Assembly (NCBI GenBank): GCA_031119555.1
Contig: JAVHXQ010000006.1
Location: forward strand, 18,475-82,474
DNA length: 64,000 bases
From: Candidatus Dactylopiibacterium sp.
GTDB lineage: Bacteria; Pseudomonadota; Gammaproteobacteria; Burkholderiales; Rhodocyclaceae
Direction of reading: 5' to 3'
Shown one piece after another: positions 7,768-16,470 of this stretch. The translations under genes and the position numbers were made by a program. The notes under the pieces were generated by a model that was not told the origin of the DNA, did not search any database, and saw only the letters and a list, made by a program, of their open reading frames with translations. The first letter of the stretch is position 1, and each line of letters opens with the position of its first letter.

Positions 7768-9733
7768 GATCTCGCTGCGCCTGAACGTTTCCATCGATCG
7801 TTCCCGCCACACGGTGCTGGTGGTGGACGACAACCCCGCCACGCGCTACGCCACCGCGCGTTCGCTGCGCGCCGCGGGCTTCAAGACGCTGGAGGCCGGC
7901 ACCGGGCACGAGGCGCTGGAGCTTTCCAGCGGCAACGTGTCGGCGGTGATCCTCGACATCCACCTGCCGGACATCGACGGCCTGGAAGTCTGCCGCCTCA
8001 TCCGGGCGCGCGAGACCACCACGGCGCTGCCCATCATCCATCTCTCGGCCGCGTTCATCCGCGAGGCCGACAAGGTGGCCGGGCTGGAGGCCGGCGCCGA
8101 CGCCTACCTCGTGCACCCCGCCGAGCCCGCCATGCTCATCGCCACCGTGCAGGCGCTGGTGCGCGCGCGCCTGGCCGAAGAAAGCGTGCGGCGCAGCGAA
8201 ATGAAGTTCCGCTCCATCTACAACGAAGCGCAATGCGGCATCGCGCTCGTGGACCCGGCGGGCCACGTGCAGGATGCCAACCCGGCGTTCCTCGAAATGC
8301 TGGGGCTGACCCACGCGCAGATCGTCGGTCGCGCGGTCGCGGAACTGGCCGCGCCCGCCTCCGCCGAGCGCGTGGCCCGCTGCACTGCCGCCAGCGGGCA
8401 GGAGAACGCCACCTGGAACGAGCAGTTCGTCTTCCTCGACAAGGACGGCGGCGAGGTGCACGTGGAATGGAACATGTCGACCACGGTCGAGAACGACCTG
8501 CGCGTGGCCGTGATCAACAACGTTTCGGAGCGCATCCAGCTGGAGGCCGCCCGCAAGCACCTGCTCGAGCGCGAGCAGGCCGCGCGCGCCGCCGCCGAAC
8601 GCCACAGCCGCACCCAGGACGACTTCGTGGCCGTGCTCTCGCACGAGCTGCGCAACCCGCTGAGCGCGATCACGCTCAACGCCCACCTGCTGCTGCGCCG
8701 GAACCCCCCGCCCGAGTACGTGCGCAGCCTCGACGCCATCAAGCGCAACGCCAATACCCAGGCCCGCATCATCTCCGACATTCTCGACGTGTCGCGCATC
8801 AACTCCGGCAAGCTGACGCTGGAGCGCGAGTGGGCGGATGCGGCGGAGGTCGTGTCCAACTCGCTGGACTCGATGCGGGACCAGATCGAGCAGAAACACC
8901 TAAAGCTGCTCGTCGATCTGGCCACGCAGGGCCGGCATTCCTTCATCGACAGCGCGCGCTACCAGCAGGTCTTCTGGAACCTGCTCAGCAACGCGGTGAA
9001 GTTCTCGGAGGAGGGCGGCGAGATCCACGTCACGCTCGCGATGCACGACGGGCAGCTGCGCCTGGTGATCCGCGACACGGGCAAGGGCATAGACGAAGCC
9101 TTCCTGCCGCGCATCTTCGACAAATTCACGCAGAGCGAGGCGCCCCGCAGCCGCAAGCAGGGCGGCCTGGGGCTGGGCATGTCCATCGTGCGCCAGCTCG
9201 TCGAGCTGCATGGCGGCACGGTGAAGGTGGAAAGCCCCGGCGTGGGGCTGGGAACCCGCGTGACCGTGGACATTCCGCAGGCGGAGCGCTCGCAGGACGC
9301 CGCGCCCGCCGTGGCCGCGAAGCCCCGGGGCGCACGCACGGCCGACAACCTGGAGAACACCCGCATCCTGGTGGTCGAGGACGATCAGGAGGCGGCCGCC
9401 ATCCTCGTGCTGATCCTGCAGGATCGCGGTGCCAGCGTCGAACTCGCGAACGACTATGCCTCGGCGCTGAAGCTTCTCGCGCGGAGCCGGCCGGACGTGC
9501 TCATCAGCGACATCGGCCTGCCCGGCAAGGATGGCTACGATCTGATCCGCACCGTGCGCGCGGAACATGAGGCGGACGGCCACATCCCCGCCATCGCCCT
9601 CACGGCTTTCGGGCGCGAGAGCGACCGCGACCAGGCGCTCGTCGCGGGCTTCGACATCCATCTGTCCAAGCCGATGACGCCGCAGAAAATGCTCGACACG
9701 CTCGTGGACCTGCTCGACAAGTACCGGGGCTGA
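7748..9733 (+). CDS. Hybrid histidine kinase REC-PAS-HisKA-HATPase-REC
   Basis: 661 residues. REC1 (about 20-140) keeps Asp70 (VILDIHLPDIDG), but the conserved Lys-Pro after strand five is His-Pro (YLVHPAEP, His123), so its phosphorylation switch may be altered. A PAS domain (150-265), HisKA with His299 (VLSHELRNPLSAI), an ATPase domain (NLLSNAVKFS, RDTGKGID, GGLGLGMSIVRQL) and a complete REC2 with Asp588 (VLISDIGLPGKDG) and SKP follow. No membrane segments. ATG 7748 overlaps the preceding kinase; a second in-frame ATG at 7760 is possible. The protein could phosphorylate itself, its own REC domains or the nearby single-domain regulator. Confidence 0.92.
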   Translation: MPPLMPEISLRLNVSIDRSRHTVLVVDDNPATRYATARSLRAAGFKTLEAGTGHEALELSSGNVSAVILDIHLPDIDGLEVCRLIRARETTTALPIIHLSAAFIREADKVAGLEAGADAYLVHPAEPAMLIATVQALVRARLAEESVRRSEMKFRSIYNEAQCGIALVDPAGHVQDANPAFLEMLGLTHAQIVGRAVAELAAPASAERVARCTAASGQENATWNEQFVFLDKDGGEVHVEWNMSTTVENDLRVAVINNVSERIQLEAARKHLLEREQAARAAAERHSRTQDDFVAVLSHELRNPLSAITLNAHLLLRRNPPPEYVRSLDAIKRNANTQARIISDILDVSRINSGKLTLEREWADAAEVVSNSLDSMRDQIEQKHLKLLVDLATQGRHSFIDSARYQQVFWNLLSNAVKFSEEGGEIHVTLAMHDGQLRLVIRDTGKGIDEAFLPRIFDKFTQSEAPRSRKQGGLGLGMSIVRQLVELHGGTVKVESPGVGLGTRVTVDIPQAERSQDAAPAVAAKPRGARTADNLENTRILVVEDDQEAAAILVLILQDRGASVELANDYASALKLLARSRPDVLISDIGLPGKDGYDLIRTVRAEHEADGHIPAIALTAFGRESDRDQALVAGFDIHLSKPMTPQKMLDTLVDLLDKYRG

Positions 9734-9748
9734 CCCGCCTCTGCGGGT
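9733..9748. terminator. Weak hairpin between convergent genes
   Basis: ACCCGC-CTCT-GCGGGT forms a 6-base-pair stem starting on the last base of the hybrid kinase stop codon. No T-run follows, so it may slow polymerase or protect the message end but is not a classic intrinsic terminator. GGTGGCAG is repeated three times just downstream (9767-9800). Confidence 0.3.
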
Positions 9749-9790
9749 GCCCGGCGGCGAGGCTCAGGTGGCAGGCTGCCGGTGGCAGGG

Positions 9791-10192
9791 TCAGGTGGCA
9801 GCCTCGATCCGCGCGTCGACCTCGGCGAGCAGCGCGTCCAGCTCTTCGGGTTCCAGCGTCTTGAGCGCGGAGCGGACGTTCTTGCCCAGCGTCTCCAGCC
9901 CGCCCTTCAGATCGTAGCCCGTACAGAAGATCACCCAGCCCGCGTCGTTCACGGCCAGCCAGCGGCGCGCCAGCTCGGTGCCCTGCATGCCGGGCAGGCT
10001 GATGTCCGTCATGAGAACGTCATACTTCGATTGCGCGATCAGGCTCAGCGCGGTTTCGGCGCTGGCGACCGCGGTGATCTGCCGGGTGTCGCTCGCGATG
10101 AGCGACTCGATGGACTCGCGGATGTCGTCGTTGTCTTCCACGTACAGATACGAAATGACGCGCGAAGGCCCGATATGGCTGCTGGTGATCAT
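9791..10192 (-). CDS. Single-domain response regulator (REC only)
   Basis: 133 residues from ATG 10192, which has AGAGG upstream; an in-frame GTG at 10219 is less likely. The REC fold has acidic residues in YVEDNDD, phosphoacceptor Asp63 in VLMTDISLPGMQG and the Thr in FCTGYD. The usual Lys-Pro is Lys-Thr (ALKTLEP). There is no output domain. It faces the end of the stressosome-kinase run and is the obvious local receiver for those kinases. It would act by protein binding or as a phosphate sink, in the CheY/DivK style (inference). Confidence 0.87.
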   Translation of the reverse strand: MITSSHIGPSRVISYLYVEDNDDIRESIESLIASDTRQITAVASAETALSLIAQSKYDVLMTDISLPGMQGTELARRWLAVNDAGWVIFCTGYDLKGGLETLGKNVRSALKTLEPEELDALLAEVDARIEAAT

Positions 10193-10649
10193 GAACTGCC
10201 TCTGCAACGGAGCACGCAACGGCGCAGGCTCCGGGGTTTTACGTGTTGAAACGGAAATTACCCGATTCTCGGGGCTTTCCGCAGGGCCATCGCGCGCCGG
10301 CCGTCCGCCGGAAGGCTGAACCGTTCCGTACTTGCCACCGCGCGTGCCCGGGCGGGGTCGCCCGGGGCCGGCCCCATGCCGCCGCCCGCCGGGCCGGCCG
10401 TGCCAGGCACGCGCGGGGCGGGTCCGATTGACCGACCCGGCGGGCGGCCGGGCGAAGCCCGTGAGTAAGCTACGGCGGAACCGGAAGCGCGTGTGAAAAG
10501 GCTTACTTCAGGGCAGGTGACGGACGCGCGGCGGGGAGGCACGGCGCTTCCGGCGGCGCGCGCCGCCCATGCCCGGCGCCAGAGCACGGGCCCGGCGCAA
10601 AAACCCGGATAATGGCCGCCGAACCGTTTTGAACGCAGGCTGGAACCCC
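10193..10649. other. Intergenic region between divergent genes
   Basis: About 457 GC-rich bases with no supported gene. It must hold the divergent promoters for the response regulator and the YcaO fusion. GATAAT at 10608-10613 is a plausible -10 for the YcaO gene but lacks a good -35. Several GC inverted repeats, such as GCCCGGGC-type segments at 10345-10375, have no clear role. Confidence 0.5.
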
Positions 10650-12848
10650 ATGGAAATCAAGGTCAACTTTCTCGACAAGCTTCGTCTCGAGGCTCGATTC
10701 GACGACTTCACCGTCATCGCCGATCAGCCCATCCGCTACAAGGGCGACGGCTCGGCGCCGGGGCCGTTCGATTATTTTCTGGCCTCGTCGGCCCTGTGCG
10801 CGGCGTACTTCGTGAAGCTGTACTGCGAGACGCGCGGCATTCCGACCGAGAACATCCATCTGTCGCACAACAACATCGTCGATCCGCACGACCGCTACAA
10901 GCAGACCTTCAAGATCCAGATCGAGCTGCCGCCGGACATCTCCGAGAAGGACCGCGTGGGCATCCTGCGCTCCATCGAACGCTGCACGGTGAAGCGGGTG
11001 GTGCAGACCGGGCCCGACTTCGTGATCGAGGAAGTGGCGCGCCTGGACGCGGACGCCCAGGCCCTGCTGACGCCCGACCTGACCACCGGCGCGCGCACCC
11101 GCATCGCCGGCAAGGATCTGCCGCTGGAGCAGACCATCGCCAACATGACGGCCGTGCTCGCCGGCCTGGGCATGAAGATCGAGGTGGCTTCGTGGCGCAA
11201 CATCGTTCCCAACGTGTGGTCGCTGCACATCCGCGACGCGCATTCGCCGATGTGCTTCACCAACGGCAAGGGCGCCACCAAGGAAAGCGCGCTGGCCTCG
11301 GCGCTGGGAGAATTCATCGAGCGCGCGAACTGCAACCATTTCTACAACGACCAGTTCTGGGGCGAGGACATCGCCAATGCCGCCTTCGTGCATTACCCCG
11401 ATGAGCGCTGGTTCAAGCCCGGCCGCAAGGACGCGCTGCCGGCGGGGATTCTCGACGCGCATTGCCGGGGCATCTACGACCCCGAGGGCGAGCTGCGCGG
11501 CTCGCATCTGTACGACACCAACTCCGGCAACGTCGCGCGCGGCATCTGCGCGCTGCCCTTCGTGCGCCAGTCGGATGGCGAGGTGGTGTACTTCCCGACC
11601 AACCTGATCGACAACCTGTTCCTGAGCAACGGCATGAGCGCCGGCAACACCCTGGCCGAAGCCCAGGTGCAGTGCCTGTCAGAGATCTTCGAGCGCGCCG
11701 TCAAACGCGAAATCCTGGAAGGCGAGATCGCCCTGCCGGACGTGCCGCCGGCCGTGCTGGAGAAGTACCCGGGCATCGTCGCCGGCATCGCCGAGCTGGA
11801 GAAACAGGGCTTCCCGGTGCTGGTGAAGGACGCATCGCTGGGCGGGCAGTTCCCGGTCATGTGCGTCACCTTGATGAACCCGCGCACCGGCGGCGTATTT
11901 GCCTCCTTCGGCGCGCATCCGCGTTTTGAAGTGGCGCTCGAGCGCAGCCTTACCGAACTGCTGCAGGGCCGCAGCTTCGAAGGCCTCAACGATCTGCCCC
12001 GGCCCACCTTCGAAAGCAACGCCGTCACCGAACCCAACAATTTCGTCGAACACTTCATCGATTCGAGCGGCGTGGTGTCGTGGCGTTTCTTCAGCGCCCG
12101 CGCCGATCATGAATTCGTCGCGTGGGATTTCTCCGGCCACGGTGAAAATCCGAATGCCGAAGAAGCCGCGACCTTGTTCGGCATGCTCGCCGCGATGGGC
12201 AAGCAAGCCTATCTGGCCGTGTATGACCAGCTCGGAGCCACGGCCTGCCGGATTCTGGTGCCCGGGTATTCCGAGGTGTATCCGGTCGAGGATCTGGTGT
12301 GGGACAACACCAACAAGGCACTCCAGTTCCGCGCGGACATCCTGAACCTGCACCGCCTGGACGACGCGGCCCTGCAAGCCCTGCTCGAACGCCTCGAAGA
12401 CAGCGAGCTCGATGACTACACCGACATCATCACCCTGATCGGCATCGAATTCGACGAGAACACCGACTGGGGCCAGCTGACGATTCTGGAGCTGAAACTC
12501 CTCATCCAGCTCGCCCTGAAGCAGTTCGAGGCCGCCCACGAATGCGTGCAGGCGTATCTGCAATACAACGAGAACACCGTCGAGCGCGGGCTCTTCTATC
12601 AGGCGCTGAACGTGGTGCTGGAAGTGCTGCTGGACGACGACCTGGACATGGCCGATTACGAGACCAGCTTCCGCCGCATGTTCGGCAACCCGCGCATGGA
12701 CGCAGCGCTGGGCTCGGTGGATGGCAGCGTGCGCTTCTTCGGCCTCACCCCCACCAGCCTCCAGCTCGAAGGCCTGGACCGCCACCAGCGCCTGATCGAC
12801 CACTACAAGAAACTGCACCGCGCCCGCGCCAAGGCTGCGGGAATGTGA
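10650..12848 (+). CDS. ycaO: OsmC-YcaO fusion protein
   Basis: 732 residues, about 145 longer than E. coli YcaO. Residues 1-140 are an OsmC-like domain with the GPFDYFLASSALCAAYF segment and a second Cys in SIERCTVKR, the two-Cys pattern of OsmC peroxidases. Residues 150-560 are the YcaO ATP-dependent cyclodehydratase-like domain (KGATKESALASALGEFIER, AQVQCLSEIFER, SLTELLQGR). The C-terminal 170 residues are helical, as in E. coli YcaO, which promotes beta-methylthiolation of ribosomal protein S12. No precursor peptide or dehydrogenase gene is next to it, so it is unlikely to be a peptide-natural-product enzyme. This fused form is a recognised family; its biochemical role is unsettled. Confidence 0.9.
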   Translation: MEIKVNFLDKLRLEARFDDFTVIADQPIRYKGDGSAPGPFDYFLASSALCAAYFVKLYCETRGIPTENIHLSHNNIVDPHDRYKQTFKIQIELPPDISEKDRVGILRSIERCTVKRVVQTGPDFVIEEVARLDADAQALLTPDLTTGARTRIAGKDLPLEQTIANMTAVLAGLGMKIEVASWRNIVPNVWSLHIRDAHSPMCFTNGKGATKESALASALGEFIERANCNHFYNDQFWGEDIANAAFVHYPDERWFKPGRKDALPAGILDAHCRGIYDPEGELRGSHLYDTNSGNVARGICALPFVRQSDGEVVYFPTNLIDNLFLSNGMSAGNTLAEAQVQCLSEIFERAVKREILEGEIALPDVPPAVLEKYPGIVAGIAELEKQGFPVLVKDASLGGQFPVMCVTLMNPRTGGVFASFGAHPRFEVALERSLTELLQGRSFEGLNDLPRPTFESNAVTEPNNFVEHFIDSSGVVSWRFFSARADHEFVAWDFSGHGENPNAEEAATLFGMLAAMGKQAYLAVYDQLGATACRILVPGYSEVYPVEDLVWDNTNKALQFRADILNLHRLDDAALQALLERLEDSELDDYTDIITLIGIEFDENTDWGQLTILELKLLIQLALKQFEAAHECVQAYLQYNENTVERGLFYQALNVVLEVLLDDDLDMADYETSFRRMFGNPRMDAALGSVDGSVRFFGLTPTSLQLEGLDRHQRLIDHYKKLHRARAKAAGM

Positions 12849-13143
12849 GCCGAGGGCCGGGGGCGGATTCCGCGCGCCGGGAAGCGCCCGGCGGATGTCC
12901 CCGGCCTGGAACCTTGTCCATCCTTTGGCAAGAAACGTCTGGTGGCATCCGCAGCGCGAAAACCTGCGGGATGGCGCGAGGGCGGCCACTGCCGCCGTTC
13001 AGCCTGTCCGATCCGGGTGGCAGGGATCTGAGCGTAAGCAGACATTGCCGCGACTCAGGCGCCGGGGCGATTCATGGGTGCGGCCCGCGTCATTTCGCAT
13101 GATCGTGTTTGACCATGCCGCGACCAGATCCACATCAGAAAAC
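12849..13143. other. Intergenic region, no gene seen
   Basis: Spacer between the YcaO gene and the terminator of the facing tRNA-Gly gene. A GCCGGG...CCCGGC hairpin at about 12878-12898 is the only clear structure and lacks a T-run. Nothing else is supported. Confidence 0.5.
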
Positions 13144-13174
13144 AAAAAAGCCAAGCGCGACGGCCTGGCTTTTA
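13144..13174 (-). terminator. Intrinsic terminator of tRNA-Gly (works in both directions)
   Basis: On the minus strand AAAAGCCA pairs with TGGCTTTT around a GC-rich loop and runs into TTTTTTG. The A-run on the other side also gives a T-run on the plus strand, so the facing YcaO gene may use it too. A second hairpin, ATCAACC/GGTTGAT at 13181-13201, lies between it and the tRNA. Confidence 0.8.
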
Positions 13175-13202
13175 TTTGGGATCAACCGCTGCGGGGTTGA
13201 TG

Positions 13203-13276
13203 TGGAGCGGGCGATGGGAATCGAACCCACGGCATCAGCTTGGGAAGCTGAGGTATTACCATTATACGACGCCCGC
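13203..13276 (-). tRNA. tRNA-Gly (anticodon CCC)
   Basis: Minus-strand 74-mer including encoded CCA. Acceptor stem GCGGGCG pairs with CGCCCGC. The anticodon stem TCAGC/GCTGA encloses the loop TTCCCAA, giving anticodon CCC. The T-arm GGGTTCGATTCCC is canonical. It reads glycine GGG codons. It has its own promoter and terminator. Confidence 0.96.
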
Positions 13277-13301
13277 TCGGGCGCTCTGAGGCGAGGGCGG
13301 G

Positions 13302-13330
13302 ATTGTGTCAGGCCGGGCGCCGGCTGGCAA
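13302..13330 (-). promoter_or_regulatory. Promoter of tRNA-Gly
   Basis: On the minus strand TTGCCA (13330-13325) and CACAAT (13307-13302) are separated by 17 bases, placing the transcription start about 20 bases before the tRNA 5' end. The spacing and sequence fit a housekeeping promoter. Confidence 0.6.
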
Positions 13331-13406
13331 GTCGTGGCGGCTGGCGGGTGGGGTGGGCGTGGTAAAATCCGCGCTTTCCGTGCGTTGCAACCCCGGTGAG
13401 GCCCGC

Positions 13407-13610
13407 ATGCTCCAGCTTACAATCAACGGCGAGCCGCGCCAGCTTGCTGGCCCGGCCAGCGTCCAGGATCTTCTCGTCGACATGGCGCTCGCCGGCAAGC
13501 GGGTGGCCATCGAGCGCAATGGCGAGATCGTGCCGCGCGGGCTGCATGCCGCCACGCCGCTGGCCGATGGCGACGTGCTTGAGGTCGTGGTGGCCGTCGG
13601 CGGCGGCTGA
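13407..13610 (+). CDS. thiS: Thiamine biosynthesis sulfur carrier ThiS
   Basis: 67 residues ending in the Gly-Gly tail (VVVAVGGG) that is adenylated and thiocarboxylated to carry sulfur for thiazole formation. The ubiquitin-like body MLQLTINGEPRQL and IVPRGLHAATPLADGDVLEVV is typical. GGTGAGG precedes ATG 13407, and TAAAAT at 13363-13368 could be a -10. No thi-box (TPP riboswitch) is visible upstream, although thi operons often have one. It is followed by thiG. Confidence 0.95.
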   Translation: MLQLTINGEPRQLAGPASVQDLLVDMALAGKRVAIERNGEIVPRGLHAATPLADGDVLEVVVAVGGG

Positions 13611-13625
13611 CCCCTTTTTTCCAGG

Positions 13626-14420
13626 ATGACAAAGATGAACGATTCCCTGCGGATCGCGGGGCGCGAGTACGCATCCCGCCTGCTGGTCGGTACCGGCAAG
13701 TACAAGGATTTCGCCGAAACGCGCGAGGCCGTGCTGGCTTCGGGCGCGCGCATCGTCACGGTGGCGGTGCGCCGCGTGAATCTGGGGCAGAACGCCAACG
13801 AGCCGAATCTGCTCGATGCGCTGCCGATGTCCGAATTCACCTACCTGCCGAACACGGCGGGCTGTTACACGGCGGACGAGGCCGTGCGCACGCTGCGGCT
13901 CGCGCGCGAACTGCTCGACGGCCACGATCTGGTGAAGCTCGAGGTGCTGGGCGACCAGACCACGCTTTTCCCGAACATGCCCGAAACGCTGAAAGCGGCC
14001 GAGGTGCTGGTGCGCGAGGGTTTCAAGGTCATGGTGTATTGCTCCGACGACCCCATCCAGGCGCGCATGCTCGAGGACATCGGCTGCGTGGCGGTGATGC
14101 CGCTGGCCTCGCTGATCGGCTCGGGCATGGGCATCCTGAACCCGTGGAACCTCAAGCTCATCATCGAGCAGGCGAAGGTGCCCGTGATCGTGGATGCGGG
14201 CGTGGGCACCGCCTCCGACGCGGCCATCGCGATGGAGCTGGGCTGCGACGGCGTGCTCATGAACACGGCGATCGCCAAGGCCAGCGACCCCGTGCGCATG
14301 GCCGGCGCCATGAAGAAGGCCGTCGAGGCCGGGCGCGAGGCTTTTCTGGCCGGGCGCATGCCGCGCAAGTTCTATTCGGCGTCGCCGAGTTCGCCGACTT
14401 CCGGCCTGATCGGCAGCTGA
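13626..14420 (+). CDS. thiG: Thiazole synthase ThiG
   Basis: 264 residues of the ThiG TIM barrel, with [43 protein letters not shown] and [33 protein letters not shown] motifs. ThiG makes the thiazole phosphate from deoxyxylulose phosphate, dehydroglycine and ThiS thiocarboxylate. ATG 13626 and ATG 13635 are both possible; AGGA at 13622-13625 is better placed for the second. It forms an operon with thiS, 15 bases apart. Confidence 0.96.
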   Translation: MTKMNDSLRIAGREYASRLLVGTGKYKDFAETREAVLASGARIVTVAVRRVNLGQNANEPNLLDALPMSEFTYLPNTAGCYTADEAVRTLRLARELLDGHDLVKLEVLGDQTTLFPNMPETLKAAEVLVREGFKVMVYCSDDPIQARMLEDIGCVAVMPLASLIGSGMGILNPWNLKLIIEQAKVPVIVDAGVGTASDAAIAMELGCDGVLMNTAIAKASDPVRMAGAMKKAVEAGREAFLAGRMPRKFYSASPSSPTSGLIGS

Positions 14421-14428
14421 GCCGCACG

Positions 14429-15037
14429 ATGCGCATCTCCGGCAAGCTCACGACCTGGAAGGACGATCAGGGTTACGGTTTCATCACGCCCGAGGGCGGC
14501 GGCGAGCCGGTCTTCTTCCACATCAAGTCGCTGCACCCCGACGCGACGCGCCCGGTCGCCGGCGAAGCGCTGAGCTTCGAGCCCGGCACCGATGCGCGCG
14601 GCCGCCCGCAGGCGCTCAAGGTGCGTCGCGCGGGCGAGACGCTGCCCGATCCGCGACGGGGCCATGGCCCCAAGGCGCCGGCCTTTGCCATAGCGTTCGG
14701 CGTGCTGATGGCGGGCGCGGTGCTGGCGGGCCGGCTGCCGCAGGGCGTGGCGGCTTACTACCTGCTGCTCTCGCTGGCGGCTTACGGCGCCTACTGGTTC
14801 GACAAGAAGAAGGCGGAGAACGGCATGCGCCGCACGCCCGAGGCGAACCTGCACCTGGTGGCGCTGGCCGGCGGCTGGCCGGGCGCGCTCGCGGCGCAGC
14901 GCCGGCATCGTCACAAGACGGTCAAGCCCACCTTCCAGCGCACGTTCTGGATCACCGTGGCCCTCAACTGCCTCGCGCTGGGCTGGCTGCTGACATCCGC
15001 CCAGGGGCAGCACCTGCTGAAATCGGCCGGGCTCTGA
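14429..15037 (+). CDS. Cold-shock domain / DUF1294 membrane fusion protein
   Basis: 202 residues. Residues 1-65 are a cold-shock nucleic-acid-binding domain ([33 protein letters not shown]1-like GYGFI). Residues 85-200 are a DUF1294 membrane domain of about four helices with [29 protein letters not shown] and [18 protein letters not shown] blocks. This is a known fusion, suggested to tie RNA or DNA binding to the inner membrane, but without a proven function. It begins 8 bases after thiG and is likely co-transcribed. Confidence 0.9.
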   Translation: MRISGKLTTWKDDQGYGFITPEGGGEPVFFHIKSLHPDATRPVAGEALSFEPGTDARGRPQALKVRRAGETLPDPRRGHGPKAPAFAIAFGVLMAGAVLAGRLPQGVAAYYLLLSLAAYGAYWFDKKKAENGMRRTPEANLHLVALAGGWPGALAAQRRHRHKTVKPTFQRTFWITVALNCLALGWLLTSAQGQHLLKSAGL

Positions 15038-15086
15038 GCCCGCCCGCCGCGCGCCACCTCATTCCGTCAGGTTTTCCGACTTCATC

Positions 15087-15809
15087 ATGACCGACCCCAT
15101 CCAAGATCCCGAAAGCCCGCAGGGCGAGCCGAGCGGCCGCTTCTCGCGCCAGCCCATCCGCAGCTTCGTGCTGCGCCAGGGGCGCATGTCCGACGCGCAG
15201 AAGCGGTATCTCGACGAGCTGCTGCCGCGTTATGCCATTCCATACGCGGTGGCGCCCATCGACTACGCCGCCACGTTCGGGCGCCAGGCTCCCGTGGTGC
15301 TGGAGATCGGTTGCGGCATGGGCGACACCACCGTGCGGATCGCCAGCGTGCGCCCCGACACCGATTTCATCGGCATCGAGGTGCATGGGCCCGGCGTGGG
15401 CAACCTGTGCAAGCTCATGGACGCGGCCGGGCTGGGCAACCTGCGCGTGATGCAGCACGACGCCACGGAGGTCGTGCGCGACATGATCGCGCCCGCTTCG
15501 CTGGCGGGCATCCACGTCTACTTTCCCGACCCGTGGCCCAAGAAGCGGCACCACAAGCGCCGCATCCTGCAGCCGGCCTTCGTGCGCCAGCTTGCCGAAC
15601 GGCTCGCGCCCGGCGGCTACCTGCATTGCGCGACCGACTGGGAGGAGTACGCCCAGTTCATGCTCGAAACCCTGGCGGCCGAGCCCTTGCTTGCCAACAC
15701 CGCGGCCGATTACGCCGAGAAGCCCGATTACCGCCCGCTCACCAAGTTCGAGGCGCGTGGTTTGCGTCTTGGCCACGGCGTGTGGGATCTGGTGTTCCGC
15801 CGCCGCTGA
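15087..15809 (+). CDS. trmB: tRNA (guanine-N7)-methyltransferase TrmB
   Basis: 240 residues. SAM-binding motif [14 protein letters not shown], then [22 protein letters not shown] and the family signature [15 protein letters not shown], and CATDWEEY near the C-terminus. The enzyme makes m7G46 in the tRNA variable loop. The N-terminal 35 residues are an extension rich in polar residues. It sits in the thi-trmB arrangement common in betaproteobacteria. Confidence 0.97.
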   Translation: MTDPIQDPESPQGEPSGRFSRQPIRSFVLRQGRMSDAQKRYLDELLPRYAIPYAVAPIDYAATFGRQAPVVLEIGCGMGDTTVRIASVRPDTDFIGIEVHGPGVGNLCKLMDAAGLGNLRVMQHDATEVVRDMIAPASLAGIHVYFPDPWPKKRHHKRRILQPAFVRQLAERLAPGGYLHCATDWEEYAQFMLETLAAEPLLANTAADYAEKPDYRPLTKFEARGLRLGHGVWDLVFRRR

Positions 15810-15887
15810 GCGCGGGCCCGGTGCCGGCGCGGTGAGGCGCCGCCTGGCGGGCCGGCGGTTTTGGGGCCACGCCCCGGAGAAGAATCC

Positions 15888-16460
15888 ATGAGCATTTCCG
15901 CCCCCCGCCCCGTCACCCGCATCCTCGGCATCGACCCCGGCCTGCGCATCACGGGCTTTGGCGTCATCGACCGTCAGGGCAGCCAGCTGCGCTACGTCGC
16001 CAGCGGCTGCATCCGCACGCCCGAGGGCACGCTGCCGGAGCGCCTGGGGGTGATCCTGAAGGGCGTGCAGGAGGTCGTGGATACCTACCGGCCCGATGAG
16101 TCCGCCGTGGAAATCGTGTTCGTGAACGTGAATCCCCAATCCACGCTGCTGCTGGGGCAGGCGCGCGGAGCCGCGATCTGCGGGCTCGTGAGCCGTGGCC
16201 TGGCGGTGGGGGAATACACGGCGCTGCAGGTCAAGCAGGCCGTGGTGGGATACGGCAAGGCCAACAAGGAACAGGTCCAGCACATGGTGCGCCGCCTGCT
16301 GCAGCTCGAGGGCGACCCGCAGGCCGATGCGGCCGACGCGCTGGCGGTGGCGATCTCGCACGCGCATGGCGCGGCGGCCGCGGGCGGGCTCGTCAAGCTC
16401 GCGAAGACCACGCGCCGGCGCGGTGGGCGCCTCATGGCGCTGCCCGCCACCAAGGGCTGA
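15888..16460 (+). CDS. ruvC: Holliday junction resolvase RuvC
   Basis: 190 residues. Catalytic acidic positions are present: [37 protein letters not shown] and [14 protein letters not shown]. The dimeric endonuclease cuts Holliday junctions together with RuvAB. The C-terminal 25 residues are a basic tail. ruvA and ruvB are not in the window. ATG 15888 follows GGAGAAG; the open frame upstream is not family-like. Confidence 0.97.
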   Translation: MSISAPRPVTRILGIDPGLRITGFGVIDRQGSQLRYVASGCIRTPEGTLPERLGVILKGVQEVVDTYRPDESAVEIVFVNVNPQSTLLLGQARGAAICGLVSRGLAVGEYTALQVKQAVVGYGKANKEQVQHMVRRLLQLEGDPQADAADALAVAISHAHGAAAAGGLVKLAKTTRRRGGRLMALPATKG

Positions 16461-16470
16461 GCGGCGCGCG

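Noticed and set aside
10650..12848. Azole-peptide (TOMM) biosynthetic cluster around YcaO
   Set aside because: No precursor-like small ORF, dehydrogenase or E1-like partner is near; the protein matches the E. coli-type YcaO with an added OsmC domain.
13277..13406. TPP riboswitch before thiS
   Set aside because: The CTGAGA and conserved P4-P5 elements of the thi-box are not found; only a weak -10 and a Shine-Dalgarno are visible.
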